Assembly (NCBI GenBank): GCA_963169875.1
Contig: CAUJEL010000141.1
Span: 1 to 36,275, forward strand
Direction of reading: 5' to 3'
Length of the DNA: 36,275 nucleotides
Source of the DNA: Candidatus Zhuqueibacterota bacterium
GTDB lineage: Bacteria; Zhuqueibacterota; Zhuqueibacteria; Residuimicrobiales; Residuimicrobiaceae
In this document: positions 15,029 through 23,611 of the stretch, in pieces
Layout of the letters: the number at the start of each line of letters is the position of its first letter
How positions within the stretch are numbered: the stretch's first letter is position 1
Notes under the pieces: model-generated
The model's database searches: none
What the model was told of the DNA's origin: nothing
The model's input: only the letters and a program-made list of their open reading frames with translations
Program-made: the position numbers and the translations under genes

Positions 15029-15300
15029 AATGCACGTTCCTTAATAGCTGCTGTGAAGGATTCCCAGTCCCTGTCTCCACCGTGAGATAGCCGTGCAGAA
15101 AAATATTTAGCAATTTTCCGCAAAATCCCTTGATTCTTTGTATTAAATTTATACATTATAGCTACATACAAATAGCACGCATAACCTGGGAGGGGATATG
15201 GCGGGAAAATAGCATGGCTCAGTCAATTATGAAGAACTGGGCTTTTTTTATTTTGAATTCCGCCATGCACAGATATTATCGGGGACTTGACAATTCAGGA

Positions 15301-15552
15301 TTATTTGTAGGCTTCTTTTCTGTGGGCAATACGCAGGATCAGGACTGTGTCTTCAATAATGCTGTAAATTATCCGGTAGTCGCCAACCCTAAACTTTCTC
15401 AAACCGGCAAATTTGCCCGTCAGAGATGGATATTTGCTGGCGTTTATTGAAAGATCCGCTTCGATCTTGTCAAAAATGATTTTCAGCTGTTCTTTATCAA
15501 TCTTCTTCAAGTCGCGTTCAACGGAACGCTTGTATGCTATTTTAAAGGCCAA
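15301..15552 (-). CDS. RelE/ParE-family toxin
   Basis: 83 aa. KIAYKRSVERDLKKIDKEQLKIIFDKI, then LTGKFAGLRKFRVGDYRIIYSI and a C-terminal VLILRIAHRKEAYK are the classic RelE fold with the basic and aromatic positions (R/K, R in GDYR, H-R-K-E at the end) expected for a ribosome-dependent mRNA interferase. It appears full length and intact. Its start overlaps the antitoxin's 3' end by 11 bp, a typical coupled toxin-antitoxin arrangement with the antitoxin first. Confidence 0.92.
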   Translation of the reverse strand: MAFKIAYKRSVERDLKKIDKEQLKIIFDKIEADLSINASKYPSLTGKFAGLRKFRVGDYRIIYSIIEDTVLILRIAHRKEAYK

Positions 15553-15763
15553 GGCGTTTCCTCATATCCTCGCTGCTGACGATGGGATCGGTGGCATCGT
15601 TCAACCGGTCCATGGAGATCTGTAAATCGGCCCGTTCCTGGAGATAGAGTTCAATGGCCTTCTGGATATGAAAGGATTTTGACCGTTCTGTTTCCCTAGC
15701 GATGTTATCCAATTCATCAGCCAGGTGGTCAGGTAATCGCAGTGAAATCGTCGATGTTCGCAT
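15542..15763 (-). CDS. Ribbon-helix-helix (CopG/RelB-like) antitoxin
   Basis: 73 aa from ATG 15763, with GGAG nine bases upstream; the frame runs further upstream but without a ribosome site. The N-terminal strand and helices (TSTISLRLPDHLADELDNIARETERSKSFHIQKAIELYLQE) are an RHH DNA-binding domain, and the acidic C-terminal tail would neutralise the toxin. It should bind the RelE partner and repress its own promoter; tandem repeats suitable as operator lie just upstream. Confidence 0.92.
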   Translation of the reverse strand: MRTSTISLRLPDHLADELDNIARETERSKSFHIQKAIELYLQERADLQISMDRLNDATDPIVSSEDMRKRLGL

Positions 15764-15776
15764 AGAGATACTCCAG

Positions 15777-15808
15777 ATTATATGGCAATGTAATACAATT
15801 AATACAAT
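15777..15808 (-). promoter_or_regulatory. Promoter -10 and tandem operator repeats of the RHH/RelE pair
   Basis: On the minus strand a perfect TATAAT (15777-15782) lies 14 bp before the antitoxin ATG. The plus strand shows two adjoining perfect TAATACAAT units (15791-15799 and 15800-15808), with further TGTAAT on both flanks. RHH antitoxins commonly bind such short repeats cooperatively. The -35 box is weak (TTGTAT at a spacing of 19). Confidence 0.65.
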
Positions 15809-16002
15809 GTAATTCACATGGGGTTTGCAATCAAGTATTTTTTCAGCAATCTATTGCCTGCCCAGATGCTGCAATCGATATTCTTGATCTGGTCAAGTCA
15901 CGGTTCCGGGATGCCCATTTTATTATTCATTCCGCGCGCCCGGCGCCCCATGATTCAGGTTGTTAAAGTAAGGGCTCTCATTTAAAATCATAAGGCTTTT
16001 CA

Positions 16003-16902
16003 CTGGACCTGGACACCCAAATAAGACTGGCCGCTTTCCAATGGCTCGAACAACAGTCCCCCCTCTACGAAGAGGTCTTTCCACGCCCCCTCCTGGCGAA
16101 TGGATTCTCCTTTGACGGGGCGCCTATCCCACTGGTCTCGCCACAAGGGATTTTTCGCCCGCGCCAAATGACCTATCCGATCTCCATCACCTCGGCGCCC
16201 AAAGGGCCCTACGCCGATTCGTTTGACGCAAACGGCTATCTGCTCTACAAATACCGCGGCACAGATATTCAGCATCGCGATAACGCCGGCCTGCGCCAAG
16301 CCATGATCCATCAGGTCCCACTCATCTATCTCCATGGTATCGTGCCCGGAAAATACCTCGCCATCTGGCCGGTCTATATCGTCGCCGACACCCCAGCGGC
16401 GCTCTCTTTCAAAGTGGCGGTGGATGACAAAAACGCCCTGTCCCGGTTGCATGAAACCACCATCAGGGACGACGATGCCGATGCCCGGCGCCGCTACATC
16501 ACCGCTTCGGTCAAGGCGCGACTGCATCAGAAATCCTTTCGCGAAAAAGTGCTCTATGCCTATCGCAACCAGTGCGCTTTCTGCCGCCTCAAACACCAGG
16601 AACTGCTGGACGCGGCGCATATCCTGCCGGACAACGATCCGGACGGTCTGCCCACCGTGCCCAACGGCATCTCCCTGTGCAAGATACACCATGCCGCCTT
16701 TGACAAACTCTTCATTGGCATCCGTCCCGATTACATCATCGAGGTCCGCTCGGACATATTAAAAGAATCTGACGGTCCCATGCTGCTGCACGGACTGCAG
16801 GAATTGCACAATCATCCTATCATCCGACCGGCCTCGACCAAAGACTGGCCCAACGCGGAATACCTCGATCGCCGCTACCAGCAGTTCAGGAAGACGGGCT
16901 GA
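16003..16902 (+). CDS. HNH restriction endonuclease-like protein, probable CTG start
   Basis: 299 aa if it begins at CTG 16003. The first ATG is 16168, but the frame is open and protein-like well before it: LDLDTQIRLAAFQWLEQQ, then LYEEVFPRPLLANGFSFDG and IPLVSPQGIFRPRQMTYPISI, which is how this HNH family normally begins. There is no ATG, GTG or TTG in frame between the stop at 15964 and 16168. CTG 16003 has AAGG six bases upstream and falls where the family's Met is expected. The C-terminal half holds the HNH nuclease: CAFCRLKHQELLDAAHILP, then NGISLCKIHHAAFD. Its stop is 3 bp before hsdR, so it belongs to the restriction operon and may cut modified or foreign DNA. Confidence 0.85.
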   Translation: MDLDTQIRLAAFQWLEQQSPLYEEVFPRPLLANGFSFDGAPIPLVSPQGIFRPRQMTYPISITSAPKGPYADSFDANGYLLYKYRGTDIQHRDNAGLRQAMIHQVPLIYLHGIVPGKYLAIWPVYIVADTPAALSFKVAVDDKNALSRLHETTIRDDDADARRRYITASVKARLHQKSFREKVLYAYRNQCAFCRLKHQELLDAAHILPDNDPDGLPTVPNGISLCKIHHAAFDKLFIGIRPDYIIEVRSDILKESDGPMLLHGLQELHNHPIIRPASTKDWPNAEYLDRRYQQFRKTG

Positions 16903-16905
16903 GCC

Positions 16906-19683
16906 ATGAACCAGAACCCCGAACAGATCGCCCGCGATCACATCGACCAGCAGCTGGCCGCCTGCGGCTGGACCATCCAGGACAAATCGCGCATCAACCT
17001 CCACGCCGCGCCCGGCGTGGCCGTGCGCGAATACCTCACCGACGCCGGTCCCGCCGATTACGTCCTTTTTGTCCACGGCAAACCCGCCGGCGTCATCGAA
17101 GCCAAGCGCGAGGAAGAGGGCCACAATCTCTCAACCCACGAGGACCAGGCCGAAGAATACGCCGCCGCACGGCTGAAATACCTCAACAACGAAAAGTTGC
17201 CCTTTGTCTATGTCAGCACCGGCGAAATCACCGCGTTTACCGATTTCCGCGATCCCAAGCCGCGCAGCCGCAGCCTCTACACCTTTCATCGCCCCGAGAC
17301 GCTGCATCACTGGCTGAAAAAGCAGAACTCGCTGCGCGATTCGTTCCGCCATCTGCCCGAACTGCCGCCCTATGGCCTGCGCGACTGCCAGTTCAACGCC
17401 ATCACCGCGCTGGAAAAGTCCCTGAAAAATAACCGGCCGCGCGCCCTCATCCAGATGGCCACCGGCGCGGGCAAGACCTTTGCCGCCATCACCGCCATCT
17501 ACCGGCTGCTCAAGTACTCCCACGCCGGCAAAATCCTCTTTCTCGTCGACACCCGCAACCTCGGCGAACAGGCGGAACAGGAATTCATGTCCTATCTCCC
17601 CAACGACGACAACCGCAAATTCACCGAACTCTACGGCGTGCACCGCCTCAAATCGCGCCACATCCCCGGCGACAACCACGTCTACATCAGCACCATCCAG
17701 CGCCTCTACGCCATCCTCAAGGGACAGGATCTCGACGAGAGCGCCGAAGAGGAGAATCCCAACGAGCGTGCCTGGCAGCCCAAAGAAGTGCCGCCGGTGG
17801 AGTACAACGCCAAACTCCCGGTCGAGTTTTTCGATTTCATCATCATCGACGAATGCCACCGCAGCATCTATAACCTGTGGATGCAGGTGCTGGACTATTT
17901 CGACGCCTTTCAGATCGGACTCACCGCCACGCCCGACAACCGCACCTTTGCCTATTTCCAGCAGAACGTGGTCTCGGAATATTCGCACGAGATGGCCGTG
18001 GCCGACGGCGTCAACGTCGGCTATGACGTCTATATCATCGACACCAAAGTCACCCGCGAGGGCGCGACCCTGTGGAAGGGTGCCTATGTGGAGCACCGCG
18101 ACCGCCTCACCCGCAAGAAGCGCTACGCGCTCCAGGACGAGGACGAGACCTATTCCGCCAAACAGCTGGACGCGGACATTGTCAATCCCTCGCAGATTCG
18201 CACCGTGATCTGTGCCTTCAAGGAGCATCTGCCCGAGATGTTTCCGGACCGTATCGACGGCCATGGCGAGTTCGAAGTGCCCAAGACGCTGATTTTTGCC
18301 AAGAGCGACAGCCATGCCGACGACATCATCCGCATCGTGCGCGAAGAGTTCGACGAAGAGAGCCGTTTCTGCAAGAAAATCACCTACAAGACCAGCGAGG
18401 ATCCCAAATCGGTGCTGGCGCAGTTCCGCAACGATTACCATCCCCGCATCGCCGTGACCGTGGACATGATCGCCACCGGCACGGACGTGCGGTCGCTGGA
18501 GTGCCTGCTCTTCATGCGCGACGTCAAGAGCCGCAACTATTTCGAGCAGATGAAAGGCCGCGGCACCCGCGTCATCCATTTCGATGATCTCAAAAAGGTC
18601 TCCCCCTCGGCGCGCCTGGCCAAGGACCATTTTGTCATCGTCGATGCCATAGGCGTCACCAGGAGTCTGAAAACCGACAGCCGTCCGCTGGAAAAAAAGC
18701 CGGGCGTGCCGCTGAAGGATCTGCTCGGCGCCATCACCGTGGGCGCGCGCGACGAGGAGATCTTCACCTCCCTGGCCAGCCGACTGGCCCGCCTCGACAA
18801 GCAGATCAATGAGAGTGAGCGGCAGCGCTTCCGGGATTTGTCCGGCGGCCGGAGTGTAGCCGAGGTTGCCAAAGGCCTGCTGGCTGCCTGGGATCCCGAC
18901 ACCGTGGAGGCCTTGCGCGAGCAAGTGGCCGACGAGATGCCCGACGCGGCACCGCAGGAGCAGGAGGCGCGCTACAAGGAGCTGCATGCGGAGGTGCTCA
19001 ATGACGCGGCCCGGGTTTTCACTGGCGAGCTCAATGACTATATCGACAACGTGCGCAAGATTCACGAGCAAAAGATCGACCTGCAGAATCCCGATGTGGT
19101 GGAGACCACCGGCTGGGACACGAACAACCGGCAAAAGGCCGAGGAGACGGCGACGGGATTCAGGGAATGGATCGCCGGGCACCGGGATGAGATCATCGCG
19201 CTGCAGCTCTTTTACGGCCAGCCCTGGCGCCGCCGCGAGCTCACCTTTTGCATGATCAAGGACTTGGTGGACCGGATCAAGCTGGAGAAGCCGGCTCTGG
19301 CGCCGCTGGCGGTGTGGCGGGCTTATGAACAGTTGGAGCGGGTCAGCGGACAGCCGCGCAACGAGATGGTGGCCCTGGTGGCGTTGATCCGCCGCGTCGT
19401 GGGCATTGATGGCGCCTTGACCAACTATAACCAGACCGTGGACCGCAATTTTAAGGAGTGGCTGTTCCGCAAGCAGGCGGGCAGCGGGCCCAAATTCACC
19501 CCGGATCAGATGGAGTGGTTGTACATGCTCAAGGAGCAAATCGCCACCTCGGTGCACGTGGCCATGGACGATCTCGATTACACGCCCTTTGATGCCCAGG
19601 GTGGCCGCGGCCGCATGTACCAACTTTTCGGCGCGGACATGGAAACTATCATCAACGAACTCAACGAAGCATTGGCGGCGTAG
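16906..19683 (+). CDS. hsdR: Type I restriction enzyme, R (motor/nuclease) subunit
   Basis: 925 aa. An N-terminal PD-(D/E)xK nuclease shows D51 and E65-A-K67 in PADYVLFVHGKPAGVIEAK. The SF2 translocase follows: Walker A ATGAGKT (185-191), motif II DECH (315-318), motif III TATP (340-343) and motif VI QMKGRGTR (548-555). A helical C-terminal part of the EcoEI/HsdR_C kind (from about 640) should contact the methylase core. Together with HsdM and HsdS it would translocate and cut unmethylated DNA. Gene order is HNH-hsdR-hsdS, with a 3-bp gap upstream and 1 bp downstream. Strikingly, no hsdM is present in the window. The very GC-rich codon use leaves a long antisense frame that I do not believe is a gene. 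Confidence 0.95.
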   Translation: MNQNPEQIARDHIDQQLAACGWTIQDKSRINLHAAPGVAVREYLTDAGPADYVLFVHGKPAGVIEAKREEEGHNLSTHEDQAEEYAAARLKYLNNEKLPFVYVSTGEITAFTDFRDPKPRSRSLYTFHRPETLHHWLKKQNSLRDSFRHLPELPPYGLRDCQFNAITALEKSLKNNRPRALIQMATGAGKTFAAITAIYRLLKYSHAGKILFLVDTRNLGEQAEQEFMSYLPNDDNRKFTELYGVHRLKSRHIPGDNHVYISTIQRLYAILKGQDLDESAEEENPNERAWQPKEVPPVEYNAKLPVEFFDFIIIDECHRSIYNLWMQVLDYFDAFQIGLTATPDNRTFAYFQQNVVSEYSHEMAVADGVNVGYDVYIIDTKVTREGATLWKGAYVEHRDRLTRKKRYALQDEDETYSAKQLDADIVNPSQIRTVICAFKEHLPEMFPDRIDGHGEFEVPKTLIFAKSDSHADDIIRIVREEFDEESRFCKKITYKTSEDPKSVLAQFRNDYHPRIAVTVDMIATGTDVRSLECLLFMRDVKSRNYFEQMKGRGTRVIHFDDLKKVSPSARLAKDHFVIVDAIGVTRSLKTDSRPLEKKPGVPLKDLLGAITVGARDEEIFTSLASRLARLDKQINESERQRFRDLSGGRSVAEVAKGLLAAWDPDTVEALREQVADEMPDAAPQEQEARYKELHAEVLNDAARVFTGELNDYIDNVRKIHEQKIDLQNPDVVETTGWDTNNRQKAEETATGFREWIAGHRDEIIALQLFYGQPWRRRELTFCMIKDLVDRIKLEKPALAPLAVWRAYEQLERVSGQPRNEMVALVALIRRVVGIDGALTNYNQTVDRNFKEWLFRKQAGSGPKFTPDQMEWLYMLKEQIATSVHVAMDDLDYTPFDAQGGRGRMYQLFGADMETIINELNEALAA

Positions 19684-19684
19684 G

Positions 19685-20965
19685 ATGGGGGAAACTGCGA
19701 ATATACCCAAGGGATGGATTATCGTTCCACTGGAAGATGTATGCCAGATTTGTGATAATTTAAGAAAGCCAGTTAATTCCGATGAAAGGCTCAAAAGGAT
19801 TGCGGGGAAAAAACCCAATGAACTATATCCTTATTATGGGGCCACCGGATTAGTTGGTTATATAGATGATTATTTAACCGATGGGGAATATGTTTTATTA
19901 GGAGAAGATGGCGCACCTTTCCTCAGCTTCGGAAAAGATGTTGCCTATATGATCAATGGAAAAACCTGGGTAAATAATCATGCACACATTTTATTGTCGT
20001 ATTTCAGCAATAAATATCTCATGCATTATTTGAACCAAGTAGATTATAGAAGTTATGTCTCGGGTACAACTCGTTTAAAGTTAACCCAGGCATCGATGAA
20101 AAAAATACCTATTCGACTTGCCCCATTGGAAGAACAAAACCGCATCGTTGCCAAAATAGAAGAATTATTCAGCAATTTAGATAAAGGGATCGAGAGACTC
20201 AAGGCCGCCCAGCAGCAGCTCAAAATCTACCGCCAGTCCGTCCTCAAATGGGCGTTTGAGGGAAGGTTTACGTCACAAAGTGTGAAAGAAGGCAGTTTAA
20301 TAGATGGTTGGAGAGTATTTAAACTAGAAGAAATAACCTTAAAGATACAAATTGGCCCATTTGGTACTCAATTGCATAGGGAAGATTATATTGAAAATGG
20401 TATCCCATTAATAAATCCCATGCATATTCAAAATGGTCAAATTATTCCTGATGCAAAATACACAATAACGCAAAAGAAAAAAGAAACACTGGCTGAATAT
20501 ATACTCAGAGAGGGTGATATAATATTAGGTAGAAGAGGTGAGATGGGGAGATGTGCGTTAGTTCAAACACAGGAATCCGGATGGCTTTGCGGAACTGGAA
20601 GTCTCTATATTCGTCCTTCTTTAGAAATCTTGAATTCAAAATTTTTATATTATTTTCTAAGTAGCGAAACCGCAAAAAAATATTTAGAGGAAAATGCTGC
20701 TGGAACTACAATGGCCAATCTAAATTCACAAATTATTAATCGTCTCCCTATTGAACTACCACCACTCAATGAACAGCAAAAAATCGTCAAGGAAATAGAA
20801 AGTCGTCTTTCCATTTGTGACAAGATGGAGGAGATCATTGCCCAAAACCTACAGCTGGCTGAGGCATTGCGGCAGAGCATCTTAAAAAAGGCATTCGCGG
20901 GCAAACTCGTCACCCAAGATTTAAACGACGAGCCCGACCGTGCCATGTTGAAAAATACAAAATGA
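19685..20965 (+). CDS. hsdS: Type I restriction-modification specificity subunit
   Basis: 426 aa from ATG 19685, one base after the hsdR stop. Two target-recognition domains are each followed by a conserved helix: the central one is PLEEQNRIVAKIEELFSNLDKGIERL (about 155-180) and the C-terminal one PPLNEQQKIVKEIESRLSICDKMEEI, ending QSILKKAFAGKLV. The repeat of 'TRD plus helix' is diagnostic. The TRDs are AT-rich while the conserved helices are GC-richer, the usual sign of TRD exchange between alleles. It needs HsdM to bind DNA, and none is encoded nearby. There is no separate ribosome site, so translation probably couples to hsdR. Confidence 0.95.
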   Translation: MGETANIPKGWIIVPLEDVCQICDNLRKPVNSDERLKRIAGKKPNELYPYYGATGLVGYIDDYLTDGEYVLLGEDGAPFLSFGKDVAYMINGKTWVNNHAHILLSYFSNKYLMHYLNQVDYRSYVSGTTRLKLTQASMKKIPIRLAPLEEQNRIVAKIEELFSNLDKGIERLKAAQQQLKIYRQSVLKWAFEGRFTSQSVKEGSLIDGWRVFKLEEITLKIQIGPFGTQLHREDYIENGIPLINPMHIQNGQIIPDAKYTITQKKKETLAEYILREGDIILGRRGEMGRCALVQTQESGWLCGTGSLYIRPSLEILNSKFLYYFLSSETAKKYLEENAAGTTMANLNSQIINRLPIELPPLNEQQKIVKEIESRLSICDKMEEIIAQNLQLAEALRQSILKKAFAGKLVTQDLNDEPDRAMLKNTK

Positions 20966-20983
20966 ATAATACAGCGATGCAAG

Positions 20984-21010
20984 GCATTGACAGGTTAGTA
21001 ATAGGTTATA
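20984..21010 (+). promoter_or_regulatory. 27-bp element shared with 29431-29457
   Basis: GCATTGACAG, then gtaatagg and twata. It matches 29431-29457 at 24 of 27 positions and lies 36 bp before the ATG of the S1-domain gene. It holds a consensus TTGACA, but no good -10 sits at 16-18 bp, so it may be a promoter with an activator, an operator or a recombination relic. Confidence 0.5.
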
Positions 21011-21046
21011 TGGCACGTAATCAGCTGAACTTGGAGAAGATAATAG

Positions 21047-22588
21047 ATGGGCCTTTGGAATGATCTGCTCTCTCTCCTTGGATGGGGAGACGAAGAACCC
21101 GCAAAGGCAACACGAGCGCCTCGCACGTCACGAACTACGTCTCGGAGCAGTGGAGCAAGTCCGGGTGACGTCTTCCCTGGCCGCGTCGAGCACATTGACA
21201 ACCACTTCGCCAAGGTTGCATCCGACGGACTCACTGCCGTCGTATTTCTGGGAGAGATAGCTGACGAGTTCATCAACCACCCATCGGAGGTTCTACACGA
21301 GGGGCAGGCTGTCGATTTCGTCCTTCTGAAACATGATCCACGAGGATGGGTTGCGAGTATCCATGCAGCCTCCGAAGCCAAGATCAGAGCGGCGTTGGCC
21401 AGGGTCAACGAAGGTGATCACATTCGTGGAAAGATAATCAACCTGAAGGACCGCGGAGTCGTGCTTGACGAAGGCTCATTCGAAGCCTGGATACCGATCG
21501 CCGAAATAGCGTGGCGCTGGATCGACCATCCATCCGAGGCAGTATCCCTCGGAGACGAGGTAGAGGCTGAGATTATCCGAATTGAACTTCCGGATGAATG
21601 GTTAACGGACAAAAGGAATCGCCGAGCACAGGCTGTTGCGAGTCTTCGCGCATGTCTCCCTCAACCGGTCTCGCCGATGATTCCCATTGCATTCAGTAGC
21701 CTACCATTCAAAGTGTGGGCGATTGCTAAGACCCCACGAAGCTGTGACCCGGTGGTCTTGTACGTGCTCGAAGATCTGGTCGCCGGCCGCGCCAAAGATG
21801 AAATCGTGGCGACAACCGGTCTGCCCAACGCGACACTCGACAAGGTGCATGAAGTTCTTCTTGGCGAGAAGCTCGTAAAGGACTGGCGTCCCAGCGCAAA
21901 GGGAAAGCGGTTGGCGGAAGCAGTTGCCCTTGCACGCGAGTTGAACGGTAATCCTATCCGGGGCCTTTTTGCGAGTGCCGCCAATCCGGCATCCCAGTTC
22001 CTCTCGGCAGTGGAACAACATGAGCAGATCGAGTACCCGCGTGACTGGCCGCGCCCACCATTCAACAAGGCGGCAGAAGATACCTTCACCAGGGCTACCG
22101 ATGAGGCATTGCCTGAACCTTTGATCGAGCGAATCGTTACAGATGACAAGCGCTCGATTCTGGCCAAACTCCAGGAAGACGACCGGCTACGTGTGTTTCT
22201 ACGCCGTGACGGATCACGACCATGGAAGCCCGCTTACGTGGAAACCTCTGAGCATTGGTTCCTTGCCGGTCTCTGGAGTGCATTCGAGCCGTTCGTCGGC
22301 AAACCGTACAGGCCGGCAAATGGCTACTCAAGATGCCGTGATTTTCTCATGGTCCGTTGTCATGCAGTGGAGAGAAAGAACGGTAAGCCCATGGAGACGG
22401 TTTTTCTTGAACCGTATACGTCCTCCGTTTGGCGGTTGCAGAGCAGCGATCGAGTGATCGTCCGGGAGCGAAGAGGCGGGACGTTCCCTTCTATGCCGTC
22501 TCTGGGCAAGCAGGGAATTCCCCTTGAGTCCGGAGCGGTGGCAAAGCGTCTCGTACCAGATTCATGGTGCGTCATAGGGGTGCGGTGA
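21047..22588 (+). CDS. Two-S1-domain protein with winged-helix-like middle (first gene of putative novel operon)
   Basis: 513 aa, ATG preceded by GGAGA. After a basic Ser/Arg/Thr linker (15-37), two S1-type OB folds follow: about 38-110 (GDVFPGRVEHIDNHFAKVASDGLTAVVFLGEIA) and about 118-185 (GDHIRGKIINLKDRGVVLDEGSFEAWIPIAEIA). Both keep the G-x-V/I opening and the 'hydrophobic-E-I' close that bind single-stranded RNA or DNA. Around 240-300 a winged-helix-like block is visible (VLYVLEDLVAGRAKDEIVATTGLPNATLDKVHEVLL). The C-terminal 200 residues are unfamiliar. It starts a compact four-gene operon ending in a membrane-anchored SF1 helicase, so it probably supplies nucleic-acid recognition to that machine. 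I do not know a named family for the whole protein. Confidence 0.85.
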   Translation: MGLWNDLLSLLGWGDEEPAKATRAPRTSRTTSRSSGASPGDVFPGRVEHIDNHFAKVASDGLTAVVFLGEIADEFINHPSEVLHEGQAVDFVLLKHDPRGWVASIHAASEAKIRAALARVNEGDHIRGKIINLKDRGVVLDEGSFEAWIPIAEIAWRWIDHPSEAVSLGDEVEAEIIRIELPDEWLTDKRNRRAQAVASLRACLPQPVSPMIPIAFSSLPFKVWAIAKTPRSCDPVVLYVLEDLVAGRAKDEIVATTGLPNATLDKVHEVLLGEKLVKDWRPSAKGKRLAEAVALARELNGNPIRGLFASAANPASQFLSAVEQHEQIEYPRDWPRPPFNKAAEDTFTRATDEALPEPLIERIVTDDKRSILAKLQEDDRLRVFLRRDGSRPWKPAYVETSEHWFLAGLWSAFEPFVGKPYRPANGYSRCRDFLMVRCHAVERKNGKPMETVFLEPYTSSVWRLQSSDRVIVRERRGGTFPSMPSLGKQGIPLESGAVAKRLVPDSWCVIGVR

Positions 22589-22591
22589 GCC

Positions 22592-23092
22592 ATGGCCAAT
22601 CATGTCCCGAGACACGCACTGACTCTCATGGCAAGCAGCGCCAAGCTCGCTGCCAAACACGGACTAAAGAAAGGCCTCTCGAAGGCTGCAGCAAAGGCAA
22701 ACCCCGCTCTGATGGTCATCGAAGCTGCAGTTTCCGTTGCTGAAGCCGTCAATTCATACCTCGAGCTACGGAAGGCGAGGGAACACCGAGATGGCCTCCA
22801 AAGGCTCATCCCCCATGAGGAGGAGCGTCTTCACCTTGAGCGGCAACAGCTCGCCGAGCAACTCGATTTGGCGAAAGAAGAAATCGCTCAGAAGAAGGAC
22901 ATCCAACGGAGACTCGGAGAACTCGTGCTTGAGTGCGGCAGGGTCTGCAGGACGACCTGGACTGAACTGTACGCAATTCGAAAATCGGACTTGCCGGATC
23001 TCGAAGCCTTCGACAAGCACCTGCGCACACTCGAAGACGCCTGGTCCGATCTCCAGCACGCACTACAGAACTACAACGAAACAACTGCCTAA
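22592..23092 (+). CDS. Small Ala-rich/coiled-coil protein (second gene of operon)
   Basis: 166 aa, starting 3 bp after the previous stop, so translation is coupled. Residues 10-55 form an Ala/Lys-rich amphipathic helical region (AAKHGLKKGLSKAAAKANPALMVIEAAVSVAEA) that could lie on a membrane or protein surface. Residues 60-115 form a charged coiled coil (EEERLHLERQQLAEQLDLAKEEIAQKKD). There is no catalytic motif. It is probably a structural or adaptor subunit pairing with the next coiled-coil protein or with the coiled coil at the N-terminus of the helicase. Not a recognised family. Confidence 0.8.
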   Translation: MANHVPRHALTLMASSAKLAAKHGLKKGLSKAAAKANPALMVIEAAVSVAEAVNSYLELRKAREHRDGLQRLIPHEEERLHLERQQLAEQLDLAKEEIAQKKDIQRRLGELVLECGRVCRTTWTELYAIRKSDLPDLEAFDKHLRTLEDAWSDLQHALQNYNETTA

Positions 23093-23107
23093 ACGGAGGA
23101 GAAAGCC

Positions 23108-23599
23108 ATGTCAGACGACAAACTGAAGCTACCGACAAGCCTAACCAAGACAGGTGCTTCGGTCATAGAGCCACCTGTTTCCGATGGTGTTAGAACTGAA
23201 ATGCTCAAGGCCCAAAGAGCGGGGATCGACGCAAGCGCGAAGGTCGAAGTCGCAAGACTGCAGGTCGCACAAGAAGCTATCGCAGCTTTCAAGGCTTTCT
23301 TCGACGTCCTGAAGTCTCACAATGAGCTACAGGCGACACGTGCGGAATGGGAGGGGCGAGTCACTGAGGCCGAGACAGCCGTGAAGAAGGCGCAGGTCGA
23401 TTTGGAGACAGCGCAAGAGAACAACAAACCCAAGATGGAGGAGCTCGAACAGTCGCGCGAGGCACAGACACGGCTGTTGTCGTTATTCGACGAAGTCATG
23501 AAGCAGGTTACAGATGCGGATTTGAGCGACGAAGTGCGCAAGGAAGCGCGACAGTACCTGCTGCAGCTCTCAGACCGGATTGTCCAATTGAAGAAGTAG
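23108..23599 (+). CDS. Small coiled-coil protein (third gene of operon)
   Basis: 163 aa with GGAGGAG just before the ATG. Residues 30-125 are long helices rich in Ala, Glu, Lys and Gln (AKVEVARLQVAQEAIAAFKAFF, then EWEGRVTEAETAVKKAQVDLETAQE) that should form a coiled coil. The C-terminus is another short helix pair. It has no signal peptide, TM segment or catalytic motif. Its stop is 12 bp before the helicase GTG. Likely an adaptor or scaffold within the four-protein assembly; function not known. Confidence 0.8.
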   Translation: MSDDKLKLPTSLTKTGASVIEPPVSDGVRTEMLKAQRAGIDASAKVEVARLQVAQEAIAAFKAFFDVLKSHNELQATRAEWEGRVTEAETAVKKAQVDLETAQENNKPKMEELEQSREAQTRLLSLFDEVMKQVTDADLSDEVRKEARQYLLQLSDRIVQLKK

Positions 23600-23611
23600 G
23601 AAGGTACACCC

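Noticed and set aside
15130-15450. 106-codon rightward frame before the RelE gene
   Set aside because: Overlaps the intact RelE gene on the other strand, with no ribosome site or domain.
17131-19818. 895-codon open frame antisense to hsdR
   Set aside because: It mirrors the GC-rich third positions of hsdR, has no ribosome site and shows no domain pattern; hsdR on the other strand has all expected motifs.
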